This document shows, piece after piece, positions 1-6,980 of a stretch of DNA of 12,411 nt; within the stretch, counting starts at the first letter, position 1, and each line of letters opens with the position of its first letter. Below the pieces are notes generated by a model that did no database searches, was not told the DNA's origin, and worked only from the letters and a program-made list of their open reading frames with translations. The position numbers and the translations under genes were made by a program. The stretch is from Mageeibacillus sp. UBA5770 (GTDB lineage Bacteria > Bacillota_A > Clostridia > Saccharofermentanales > Saccharofermentanaceae): the NCBI GenBank assembly GCA_002418705.1, contig DIEQ01000065.1:14986-27396 (forward strand), in the 5' to 3' direction.

Positions 1-488
1 TCAAGGTCGGTGCTGCCACCGAAACGGAAATGAAAGAGAAGAAGCTCCGTATTGAAGATGCCCTTGCTGCTACCCGTGCTGCTGTTGAAGAGGGAATTGT
101 CCCGGGCGGCGGAACAGCATACATTAATGCTCTGGCAGACGTTCTTGCACTGATCCCGAACTATTCCGGTGATGTTCTTACCGGTATCCGTATTGTTGCA
201 AAGGCCCTTGAAGAGCCAGTACGCCAGATCGCAACAAACGCAGGCCTTGATGGCAGCGTTATCTGTGAAAACGTCAAGAGAGGACCAATCGGCTGGGGAT
301 TTGATGCCCTGAATGAGACTTATGTCGATATGGTTGAGGCCGGTATCGTCGATCCTGCCAAGGTTACCCGTTCGGCTTTACAAAATGCCGCATCCATTTC
401 AGCAGTTCTTCTTACAACAGAAGCTGTTGTGTGTGATATTCCCCAGCCTGAGCCCCCGATGCAGAATCAGGGCGGCGGCATGTACTAA
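1..488 (+). CDS. groEL: 60 kDa chaperonin GroEL, C-terminal part (5' end outside window)
   Basis: This is the last ~161 codons of GroEL (Hsp60), the ATP-driven chaperonin that folds cytosolic proteins in a double-ring complex with GroES. The reading frame is open to the left edge: the first complete codon is at 3, and the residues before the internal Met at 30 (KVGAATETE) match the family, so that Met is not the start. Visible family landmarks are the [16 protein letters not shown] segment, the VPGGGTAYI segment of the equatorial domain, NAGLDGSV, and the Gly/Met-rich tail ending GGGMY. GroEL is normally about 540 residues, so roughly 70% lies upstream, where groES would usually be found. A strong intrinsic terminator follows within 25 bases, so the chaperonin unit ends here. 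Identification is very secure; only the 5' end is missing. Confidence 0.97.
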   Translation, partial: KVGAATETEMKEKKLRIEDALAATRAAVEEGIVPGGGTAYINALADVLALIPNYSGDVLTGIRIVAKALEEPVRQIATNAGLDGSVICENVKRGPIGWGFDALNETYVDMVEAGIVDPAKVTRSALQNAASISAVLLTTEAVVCDIPQPEPPMQNQGGGMY

Positions 489-511
489 TCCTGTCAGCTC
501 ATGAATAACGG

Positions 512-545
512 GTAGGCTCTGTTTTTTAACAGAGCCTACTTTTTT
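512..545 (+). terminator. Intrinsic terminator of groEL
   Basis: A perfect 12-bp inverted repeat (GTAGGCTCTGTT at 512-523 with AACAGAGCCTAC at 528-539) encloses a four-base T loop and runs directly into six Ts (540-545). It lies 23 bases after the groEL stop codon. This is a textbook Rho-independent terminator and separates the chaperonin unit from the following gene. Confidence 0.95.
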
Positions 546-642
546 ATGCGAAAAGAAATGTGTGTGTTTACTTATATTTCCATAAATAATCTTTCCTTTT
601 CAACGGAAAATAAGATATGATTAATAAAACAAATAAGAAAAC

Positions 643-648
643 AGGAGA
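643..648 (+). promoter_or_regulatory. Ribosome binding site that sets the start of the small membrane protein
   Basis: AGGAGA lies 10 bases before the ATG at 659. It falls inside the longer reading frame that opens at 617 and therefore argues for the shorter product. Confidence 0.65.
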
Positions 649-658
649 CAATAATTAT

Positions 659-1186
659 ATGGAACAAGATCTTTTCATCGAAAAAATAGTGAAGCGTAAG
701 CGCCGCGGTATCGAATCTTTGTTTTCTGTTATGCTCGTTCTTTCAGCAATCCTTCTGATAATGATCGCCTTCTTTATCCCCATACTTATTCAGCAGAACT
801 TTTTTTATGTATCTGCATTTGTGTCATTCGGCATCGGCTATCTGGCCTATCGTTTGATAACGGGCCTGAACTGTGAATATGAGTACAGCATTACCAACGA
901 TGAGCTCAATATTGATAAAATTATTGCTCAGCGCAAGCGTGTTAATGTGTTCAAGGGAACCTGTAAGGATTTTACAGTTATGGCTCCGGCCTCGAACCTG
1001 AACGCCAATTCCTTCGCACAGAAAAATATGAAGCACCTTGACCTTCGTTCCGGTGTAGATCACGGCTGTGACTGGTATTTTATTACAAAGCAGAGCAATA
1101 CCCTGCTGATGGTTCTGTTTGAACCGGATGACCGCTTTATCAGCACAATCAAGCGCTTCAATCAGCGTGCTTTTTTTAATGCCTGA
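659..1186 (+). CDS. Small two-helix membrane protein of unknown function (possibly DUF6106-like)
   Basis: This encodes a 175-residue protein. I chose the ATG at 659 because AGGAGA (643-648) lies 10 bases upstream. The in-frame ATG at 617 would add 14 Lys/Asn-rich residues and has no convincing ribosome binding site. The N-terminus is a basic stretch (KIVKRKRRG), followed by two hydrophobic segments at about residues 22-43 and 48-66. A soluble C-terminal part of about 105 residues follows, with a YEYSITNDELNIDKI segment reminiscent of membrane-linked PH-like/bPH folds. I recall small clostridial proteins of this layout beginning with a FIEKIVKRK-like segment under the name DUF6106, but I cannot confirm membership. 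No catalytic motif is visible. It lies after the groEL terminator and 90 bases before the transporter gene, so it probably has its own promoter. Coding status is secure, function unknown. Confidence 0.8.
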   Translation: MEQDLFIEKIVKRKRRGIESLFSVMLVLSAILLIMIAFFIPILIQQNFFYVSAFVSFGIGYLAYRLITGLNCEYEYSITNDELNIDKIIAQRKRVNVFKGTCKDFTVMAPASNLNANSFAQKNMKHLDLRSGVDHGCDWYFITKQSNTLLMVLFEPDDRFISTIKRFNQRAFFNA

Positions 1187-1263
1187 CAGGGCTGAATAAT
1201 TTCAAATGACTTTTTATTTTCACTCTGTGCCGTCATGTGTAATCGTTCAGGATTAAATCAAGC

Positions 1264-1270
1264 GGGGGGA
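1264..1270 (+). promoter_or_regulatory. Ribosome binding site of the UMF1 transporter
   Basis: The purine-rich GGGGGGA, six bases before the ATG at 1277, selects this start over the in-frame ATG at 1235, which has no comparable site. Confidence 0.7.
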
Positions 1271-1276
1271 AACACA

Positions 1277-2632
1277 ATGGAGAACAAGAAGAGTAAGAAA
1301 TTCACAAAGCAGGAACTGAGCTGGCTTTTCTATGACTGGGCAAATTCAGTCTACGCCACAAATATCATGGCAGCAATTTTCCCGATTTATTTCACTTCTG
1401 TATGCGCCGCACAAGGCGTAGCCGGAGACCAGATGTGGGGATACGGTACATCGGCGGCGACACTTATTGTTGCCCTGCTGGCACCTTTTCTTGGCGCAAT
1501 CGGCGATTATAAAGGAATGAAGAAGAAGCTTCTTACTGTTTTTATTTTTATCGGTGTTATCTTTACTCTCCTGATGGCTATTTCGGATAACTGGAAGCTT
1601 ATGCTTGTCGGCTATGTTATTTCATATATTGGCTTTACAGGTGCCAATCTGTTCTATGACTCGTTTCTTACAGATGTTACGACGGAAGAGCGAATGGACA
1701 AAGTATCTTCCTATGGGTTTGCGATGGGCTATATCGGAGGGAGCACCATACCGTTTCTTATATCCATCGCTATCATCATATCCCCGTTCGGCACAGCAAA
1801 CGGCGCTTTGGCAGTCAAACTGGCCGTTGTTATAACTTCTGTGTGGTGGGGCTTTTTCAGTATACCCATTCTTAAAAATGTTCACCAAAAGCATTTTGTT
1901 GAAGTTCCGGCTAAAAACCTTGTTATCAACACACTCGCGAATGTTAAAAATACTGCCATTGAAATTTTTGCCAATAAGGGAATATTCGTGTTTGTTCTTG
2001 CCTATTTCTTTTATATAGACGGTGTTAATACGGTAATACATATGGCTACAGCATATGGCTCTACTCTTGGTCTTGACCGGACCGGGATGATTCTGGCGCT
2101 CCTGGTGACTCAGCTTGTTGCAGTACCCTGTTCTATTTTGTTCGGAAAGCTGTCGCATAAAGTCGGATCGCTTCGGATGATATTGTTTGCAGTATGTGTG
2201 TATGCATTCATTTGCCTGGTTGGGTATTATATGGGCTATACCATTGAACATGCGCTTGTGGCCGACCCGGGTAAAGGCGCGGTTTACATGTCTGCAAAAG
2301 AGACAGCACAGACTCTGTTCTGGATAATGGCCGGATTGGTCGGAACCGTTCAGGGTGGAATACAGGCGATTTCCCGTTCTTATTTCGGTAAATTGATTCC
2401 ACCGGAACGCTCCAATGAATTCTTCGGCTTCTTTGATATATTCGGCAAATTTGCTGCTGTTATCGGAACTTTTCTTTACGGTCTTATTGCCGGAATCACT
2501 GGCAGCTCAGCCCAGGGAATCTTAAGTGTTTCAGCACTGTTTATCATTGCCTTCATCATTCTTGTCGCCGGCCGTAAAAGTCTGCGGGGAGCTGAGAAGA
2601 TGACAAACAGGAATTCAGAGAGCTCTTCATGA
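1277..2632 (+). CDS. UMF1-family (YxiO/Atg22-like) major facilitator transporter
   Basis: This encodes a 451-residue polytopic membrane protein of the UMF1 family within the major facilitator superfamily, with a hydrophobicity pattern consistent with 12 helices. Family signatures are clear: FYDWANSVYA at residues 18-27, the loop starting NLFYDSF at about 124 and continuing to a GYIGG helix start, a YIDGVNTVI segment at the start of the second half, and GGIQAISRSYFGKLIP (360-375) followed by EFFGFF. A charged loop near residues 200-220 separates the two six-helix halves. The ATG at 1277 is preferred over the in-frame ATG at 1235 because GGGGGGA (1264-1270) sits six bases before it and the family begins with a short basic N-terminus ahead of YDWANS. 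The substrate of bacterial UMF1 proteins is not established; the yeast relative Atg22 exports amino acids from the vacuole. A thioesterase gene begins 54 bases downstream. Confidence 0.92.
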   Translation: MENKKSKKFTKQELSWLFYDWANSVYATNIMAAIFPIYFTSVCAAQGVAGDQMWGYGTSAATLIVALLAPFLGAIGDYKGMKKKLLTVFIFIGVIFTLLMAISDNWKLMLVGYVISYIGFTGANLFYDSFLTDVTTEERMDKVSSYGFAMGYIGGSTIPFLISIAIIISPFGTANGALAVKLAVVITSVWWGFFSIPILKNVHQKHFVEVPAKNLVINTLANVKNTAIEIFANKGIFVFVLAYFFYIDGVNTVIHMATAYGSTLGLDRTGMILALLVTQLVAVPCSILFGKLSHKVGSLRMILFAVCVYAFICLVGYYMGYTIEHALVADPGKGAVYMSAKETAQTLFWIMAGLVGTVQGGIQAISRSYFGKLIPPERSNEFFGFFDIFGKFAAVIGTFLYGLIAGITGSSAQGILSVSALFIIAFIILVAGRKSLRGAEKMTNRNSESSS

Positions 2633-2686
2633 AAATGTCCTTTTTGTTTTTTTAAGAGAAAAATTTGAAAGGATCTTCAACAAATA

Positions 2687-3523
2687 ATGACAGAAAATAA
2701 AAGAGTTGATATACAGACTGAAGTTTCGTCTGAGGAGAAATCTCTTCCGGGGGAACACAGTTTCTATACGTATGACGTTCATAGTACAGACACTGATTAT
2801 AAAGACCAGCTGCAGATGCATTCACTGTTTTCAATGATGCAGGAGGCTGCTTCTTTGAATGCAGCAGTATATGGCTGGGGGTCTGAAGTCTTAGATAAGC
2901 TTGATACGTGCTGGCTTCTCCTGCGTGTTTCGGTACGTATGACAAGACTTCCGGCATGGCAGGAAGAAATTACAATTGAAACCTGGTCGCGAGGTGCAGA
3001 CCGCCTGTATTTTTTGCGTGACTTCGTTTTTTATGATCAGAGCGGGATGAAGATCGGCGCAGGTTCAACCGTTTGGATTTTGGCAAATAAGACGACACAT
3101 CGGCCCGTCAGGCCGTCAACACTTATGGAAGTGTCAAAGATTGCTATGGACAAGGTATCGGCGATGCCTGTCAATCCTCCCAAAATTGAGCCCCGGTCTG
3201 ATCCGGCATGGATGGCTGATCACCTGACGAGTGAACAGACAATTGTCAAATATGCTGATTTCAGCGAAATCGACCGTAACCTTCATGTAAATAATACGCG
3301 GTATGTTGCATGGTGCATGGATGCTGTACATAACCGTACTCTGGATCAGGGAGACATACTCGGAATCGATATCAACTATAATTCAGAGATTCAATTCAGA
3401 GAAAAAGTTGTATTGTTTATTAATGAGGGATCTGACAAAGAACTGCTTGTTGACGGGTATGTTACAGGCAGGGATGTTATTGCTTTTTCTGCTGTTCTCC
3501 ACAAAGGCGAAACGATTCGCTAA
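2687..3523 (+). CDS. Acyl-ACP thioesterase (FatA/FatB-like, double hotdog)
   Basis: This 278-residue protein matches the bacterial acyl-ACP thioesterase family, which hydrolyses fatty acyl-ACP to free fatty acid in the cytoplasm and so ends or diverts type II fatty acid synthesis. The first hotdog domain spans about residues 25-150, with a long helix (SLFSMMQEAASLNA) and strands containing ITIETWSRG and WILANK. The second begins near 180 and carries ADFSEIDRNLHVNNTRY. Within it D196, N198 and H200 form the D-x-N-x-H motif known to be catalytic in plant FatB enzymes, so the active site looks intact. The first 23 residues are charged and lie outside the fold; bacterial members are often nearer 240-250 residues. 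The ribosome binding site (GAAAGGA, 2667-2673) is 13 bases before the ATG, somewhat far, but no better in-frame start exists nearby. Chain-length specificity cannot be read from the sequence. Confidence 0.92.
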   Translation: MTENKRVDIQTEVSSEEKSLPGEHSFYTYDVHSTDTDYKDQLQMHSLFSMMQEAASLNAAVYGWGSEVLDKLDTCWLLLRVSVRMTRLPAWQEEITIETWSRGADRLYFLRDFVFYDQSGMKIGAGSTVWILANKTTHRPVRPSTLMEVSKIAMDKVSAMPVNPPKIEPRSDPAWMADHLTSEQTIVKYADFSEIDRNLHVNNTRYVAWCMDAVHNRTLDQGDILGIDINYNSEIQFREKVVLFINEGSDKELLVDGYVTGRDVIAFSAVLHKGETIR

Positions 3524-3623
3524 AAAACGGTCTTTCATGGAGTATTTTTGCGGCAAATCTTAGGTATTTAGACAAATGCAACAAAAAACGTTTCGTTTCA
3601 GGGCTTTTTACTGCTGTTTTTGC

Positions 3624-3652
3624 TTTCTTGTTTGCTCTGATTAGGTTATAAT
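3624..3652 (+). promoter_or_regulatory. Probable promoter of the GldA/F/G-like operon
   Basis: A perfect TATAAT box (3647-3652) lies 44 bases before the first ABC gene, in the largest intergenic gap of the window (3524-3696). The best hexamer at 17-base spacing, TTTCTT (3624-3629), is a poor match to TTGACA, so the -35 is weak and an activator may be needed. The predicted transcript start would be near 3659. Confidence 0.5.
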
Positions 3653-3658
3653 TTCTTT

Positions 3659-3677
3659 CGCGTACATGAAATGCGCG
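3659..3677 (+). other. Possible 5'-end hairpin of the ABC operon transcript
   Basis: CGCG (3659-3662) pairs with CGCG (3674-3677), and CAT (3665-3667) pairs with ATG (3671-3673) around a GAA loop, leaving a two-base TA bulge. If transcription starts about seven bases after the TATAAT box, this hairpin is at the very 5' end of the mRNA, just before AAGGAGGG (3683-3690). It is short and could be chance. Confidence 0.3.
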
Positions 3678-3696
3678 TTGCTAAGGAGGGTAAATC

Positions 3697-4644
3697 ATGA
3701 TTGTGATTTCTGATCTTGTGAAATATTATGGTGACAAAAAAGCGGTTGATCACATATCTTTCACTGTGAAAAAGGGAGAAATTCTTGGCTTTCTCGGTCC
3801 GAACGGTGCCGGAAAGTCTACAACGATGAATATACTTACAGGATATTTGTCAGCTACATCAGGAAAAGTAACGATAAACGGACATGATATTCTTGAAGAG
3901 CCCGCTGAGGCCAAAAAAGCTATCGGGTATCTGCCGGAACAGCCCCCGCTTTATCTTGACATGACTGTTCTTGAATATTTAAAGTTCATATGCGAACTTA
4001 AAAATGTCCCGAAGGAAGACCGTATCCGTCAGCTTGCTGAAATCATGAGGATGGTAAGAATTGCGGATGTTTCCGACAGGGTAATTCATAACCTGTCTAA
4101 GGGATATAAGCAGCGTGTCGGAATTGCCCAGGCTATGGTAGGCAATCCCGAAGTTCTGATTCTTGATGAGCCGACTGTCGGTCTTGACCCGAAACAGATA
4201 ATTGAAATCCGCAACCTGATTAAGACTCTCAGCAAAGACCACACTGTCATTCTGAGTTCACATATACTGCCTGAGGTTCAGGCAGTATGTGACCGTGTTG
4301 TTATTATTAATCAGGGAAAGATCGCTGCGATTGATACACCGGATGCGCTGTCTCATAAGCTTGCGGGCACGTCAAAACTGTCCATGACTTTTGAAGGCTT
4401 GTATAAAGATGCTGCCAGCAAGCTCCGGACACTTCCGGGAGTAACCGGTGTCTCTTTGATCATGGAGCGGGACAATGTTCAGCAAATCGAAATTTCGGTT
4501 GATTCGAACATGGACGTCAGAAAATCAGTATTCTTTACTATGGCAACGCATTCATGGCCAATCCTCGAATTCAAGTCCCTTGATCCGACTCTTGAAGAAA
4601 TCTTCCTTAGTGTAACAACATCAGATGAAAAGAAGCGGAGGTAA
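3697..4644 (+). CDS. ABC transporter ATP-binding protein, GldA-like
   Basis: This 315-residue cytoplasmic ATPase would power the permease encoded next. All nucleotide-binding elements are present: Walker A GPNGAGKST at 34-42 (K40), a Q-loop in YLPEQPPLY, the signature LSKGYKQR at 133-140, Walker B VLILDEPTVGLD with D157 and E158, and the switch histidine H189 in SSHIL. The LSKGY variant of the canonical LSGGQ is usual for ABC-2/GldA-type ATPases. A C-terminal region of about 100 residues after position 215 (ending near LEEIFLSVT) is also typical of this subfamily. The start has a strong AAGGAGGG site seven bases upstream. A long perfect inverted repeat lies within the gene just after the H-loop codon. 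Bacteroidota GldA is needed for gliding; here the same architecture occurs without gliding genes, so only the ATPase role is secure. Confidence 0.93.
   Translation: MIVISDLVKYYGDKKAVDHISFTVKKGEILGFLGPNGAGKSTTMNILTGYLSATSGKVTINGHDILEEPAEAKKAIGYLPEQPPLYLDMTVLEYLKFICELKNVPKEDRIRQLAEIMRMVRIADVSDRVIHNLSKGYKQRVGIAQAMVGNPEVLILDEPTVGLDPKQIIEIRNLIKTLSKDHTVILSSHILPEVQAVCDRVVIINQGKIAAIDTPDALSHKLAGTSKLSMTFEGLYKDAASKLRTLPGVTGVSLIMERDNVQQIEISVDSNMDVRKSVFFTMATHSWPILEFKSLDPTLEEIFLSVTTSDEKKRR
4261..4291 (+). repeat. Intragenic inverted repeat (hairpin) in the ABC ATPase gene
   Basis: ATACTGCCTGA (4264-4274) and TCAGGCAGTAT (4278-4288) are perfect reverse complements around a three-base GGT loop. The stem extends outward by a T-G wobble and two further pairs to 4261/4291. 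It sits over the codons just after the switch histidine. No T-run follows, so it is not a standard terminator. Confidence 0.75.
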
Positions 4645-4649
4645 CCCAA

Positions 4650-5429
4650 ATGCTTGCTATTTATAAGCGTGAGCTTGCTTCATATTTTCGTTCCCCGATC
4701 GGTTGGATTGCCATTGCACTTTTTGCACTTATGGGCGGGTTCTATTTCAGCTACTCAATGCAGTCGTCCTCTTCAGTCAATATCAGCGGTGAACTGAGTT
4801 TTCTGCAGGCTGTTTTCATGGCAGTCATCCCGCTGATCACGATGCGTCTGTTCTCTGAAGAAAAAAAGAACGGTACGGAAGTTCTCCTTTATACTTCCCC
4901 GGTTCCCCTTTATAAGGTCGTTTTGGGAAAATATCTGTCAGCCCTTTCGCTCCTGGGTATCATGATGTCAAGTTCATTTCTTCATGTGATTCTTGTTATA
5001 TCGATGGGCGGGCTTATCAATGCCGGCACACTCGGATCATATATCGGCTTCTTTTTCCTTGCCGCCGTATTTATTTCTATTGGTGTAATGGCTTCAGCTG
5101 TTACTGAAAATCAAATCATTGCTGCTGTGCTGAGCTTTGTGATTATTCTTTTTACACAGCTTCTGCAGACAATTGCAGCTTCGCTCGAAAGTGTTTTCAT
5201 AAGTTTTCTGACCGTTATCAATCTCTTCAATCTTTCAGCGGAATCAATTTTTAAGGCTGGAGAAAGTCTTGCCAAAGCAATCAACTGGCTTGATCCATAT
5301 TCCCGGACAGATTCGTATGCCATTGGCGTATTCTCAATAAGTCCGCTGATTTTTTGCCTTAGCCTGGTCGTTCTTTTCCTGTTCCTGACATATAGAATCC
5401 TTGAGAAAAGACGTTGGAGTCAGGGCTGA
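4650..5429 (+). CDS. ABC-2 type permease, GldF-like
   Basis: This 259-residue integral membrane protein is the probable channel partner of the preceding ATPase. It opens with the amphipathic segment YKRELASYFRSPIGW, typical of ABC-2 permeases. About six hydrophobic segments follow, near residues 18-37, 51-68, 95-121, 128-151, 155-177 and 230-251. The cytoplasmic loop after the second helix carries RLFSEEKKNGTEVLLYTSP, the conserved coupling-loop region of the GldF/NosY-type family, which contacts the ATPase. Its ribosome binding site (CGGAGGT, 4635-4641) overlaps the end of the ATPase gene and the two genes are five bases apart, so they are cotranscribed and probably made together. In Bacteroidota, GldF and GldG form the membrane part of the gliding-associated ABC transporter. 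The substrate is unknown. Confidence 0.92.
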   Translation: MLAIYKRELASYFRSPIGWIAIALFALMGGFYFSYSMQSSSSVNISGELSFLQAVFMAVIPLITMRLFSEEKKNGTEVLLYTSPVPLYKVVLGKYLSALSLLGIMMSSSFLHVILVISMGGLINAGTLGSYIGFFFLAAVFISIGVMASAVTENQIIAAVLSFVIILFTQLLQTIAASLESVFISFLTVINLFNLSAESIFKAGESLAKAINWLDPYSRTDSYAIGVFSISPLIFCLSLVVLFLFLTYRILEKRRWSQG

Positions 5430-5462
5430 TTTCATCTTGTATGAAAATAGGGAGGATATTTC

Positions 5463-6962
5463 ATGAGTCATATAAACGATAACAAAGACGATTTACAGAA
5501 AGATAAGAAGAGCAGATTAAATAAGAACATAGATAAACGATCGAAATCCCTGCGCTTCTTTTCCATAGGCTCCGTAGTCTTTATCATAGCGATCCTGATT
5601 GTAGTTAATTTGCTATTTGATTCGGTTCTAAGTGAGAAATTAAGCTGGGACCTTTCAAGTACCAAAATCAACTCAATTGGCGATGTATCAAAGGGTATCG
5701 TCTCAAAGCTGGACAAAGAAGTTGAAATTGTCGGGCTTTTTGAGCTGACTGAAGAAACACAGACCCAGTATGAGGAATTTATACCCGTGTTGGCTGACTA
5801 TGCGGCGAAGTCAAACGGACATATTTCTGTACGTTATGTCGATCCCGTCAAGTATCCGTCGATTATGACGGAACTTGACCCGAACAACACAATAGACCCA
5901 ACAGAGGGATCGTTTGTTGTGAAGAGCACAGACAAGCTTAAAATAATCAATCCCGGCGACTGCTTCACCTTTGACGAACAGGCTTATTATCAGTATGGTA
6001 CGATTGTGAAAACATCCAACGATGTAGAATATAATTTTACTGGAGCCATTGCCGCTGTTACATCTGACGTAGTAACTAAAGCGTACTTTACAACCAATCA
6101 TAAAGAATCAACGCATGTTCAACTCAACAGTCTGTTATCTAATAATGCAATTGATGTCGAGGATATTTCAACACTTGAACTGACAGCGATTCCGGATGAC
6201 TGTGAGCTTCTAATCATTGATAACCCGCAGGAAGATATTTCGACCTCAGATATCCCTTTGCTTACTGAGTATCTGGCCAACGGCGGAAAGCTGATTGTCA
6301 TTGCAGGATTTGAAAGTGCTGACCTGACTTTTCCGAACCTGAATGAAGTTCTTCATACAATGAACCTCAACATCACAAACTCACGGCTCAGTGAAAATGA
6401 CATGACCTACCGTGTTCAGGCTACCAGCGGCTATATAGGATATGCTGATATCCCGGCCGGTACATTCGCGTCTGCAGCTGCAAATCAATACCTGATTCTT
6501 GCCAGTGTCCGCGGTGTAAGTGTTTTTGATAATCCGAAATCCTATATTAAGACTGAACCGGTTATTACATCTTCATCATCAGCAGTCCTTGAAACAAACG
6601 GTGACCCGACTCAAATCGGAGTGCCCGGAATACAGAATATTGCAATGTATTCTGCAAATTCGGGCGGCAAGGTGACAAGTGAAGCAGTGGTTATCGGATC
6701 GACCTACCTGACGAGTGATGAATTCATAGGGCAATACTCTCTGAATAATCAAAATGTTACTTTTTTCAGTTCGATCGCACTTAAGCTTGTCGGAAATGCA
6801 AATACAACACAGGTGGAAGTAAAACAGATACCCAATTACACCTTAACGTCAGCTCCGACCGCCAATACACAGGCTGTCTGGTCAGTAATTCTGATAGCAG
6901 TTCTTCCGCTGACTTTCATTGTTATTGGAGTTGTTGTCTACAAAAAACGCAAAAACATGTAA
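5463..6962 (+). CDS. GldG-like ABC transporter auxiliary protein (ABC_transp_aux family)
   Basis: This 499-residue protein has a charged Lys/Asp/Asn-rich cytoplasmic N-terminus, one membrane helix at about 32-52, a large extracytoplasmic domain, and a second helix at about 472-494 ending in the basic tail YKKRKNM. The layout and motifs fit the GldG/ABC_transp_aux family: a LSWDLSSTKINSI segment after the first helix, AYFTTNHKE at 207-215, and LLIIDNPQEDIS followed by YLANGGKLIVI at 270-280. The last two segments resemble a Rossmann/glutamine-amidotransferase-like fold, but no catalytic Cys-His pair is evident. The role is presumably to bind or guide substrate outside the membrane and couple it to the permease; this is inference. 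It starts 33 bases after the permease gene behind AGGGAGGA (5449-5456). Some relatives fuse GldF and GldG into one chain; here they are separate. Confidence 0.9.
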   Translation: MSHINDNKDDLQKDKKSRLNKNIDKRSKSLRFFSIGSVVFIIAILIVVNLLFDSVLSEKLSWDLSSTKINSIGDVSKGIVSKLDKEVEIVGLFELTEETQTQYEEFIPVLADYAAKSNGHISVRYVDPVKYPSIMTELDPNNTIDPTEGSFVVKSTDKLKIINPGDCFTFDEQAYYQYGTIVKTSNDVEYNFTGAIAAVTSDVVTKAYFTTNHKESTHVQLNSLLSNNAIDVEDISTLELTAIPDDCELLIIDNPQEDISTSDIPLLTEYLANGGKLIVIAGFESADLTFPNLNEVLHTMNLNITNSRLSENDMTYRVQATSGYIGYADIPAGTFASAAANQYLILASVRGVSVFDNPKSYIKTEPVITSSSSAVLETNGDPTQIGVPGIQNIAMYSANSGGKVTSEAVVIGSTYLTSDEFIGQYSLNNQNVTFFSSIALKLVGNANTTQVEVKQIPNYTLTSAPTANTQAVWSVILIAVLPLTFIVIGVVVYKKRKNM

Positions 6963-6980
6963 GAATATAAGGGGATAAGC

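Noticed and set aside
546..616. Promoter between the groEL terminator and the small membrane protein
   Set aside because: A/T-rich hexamers such as TATATT (573-578) are present, but none has a convincing -35 at the right distance.
617..658. Longer N-terminus for the small membrane protein from the ATG at 617
   Set aside because: No good ribosome binding site precedes 617, while AGGAGA lies inside this stretch at a usable distance from the ATG at 659.
1235..1276. Longer N-terminus for the UMF1 transporter from the ATG at 1235
   Set aside because: GGGGGGA sits six bases before the ATG at 1277, and the extra residues do not resemble the family's N-terminus.
1622..2251. Long open frame on the minus strand within the transporter gene
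   Set aside because: It lies wholly opposite a well-conserved UMF1 gene, resembles no family and has no neighbours on its strand; it is a shadow frame.
3583..3600. Possible terminator of the thioesterase gene (AAACG-TTT-CGTTT)
   Set aside because: The stem has only about five mostly A-T pairs and no T-run directly after it, so it is too weak to call.
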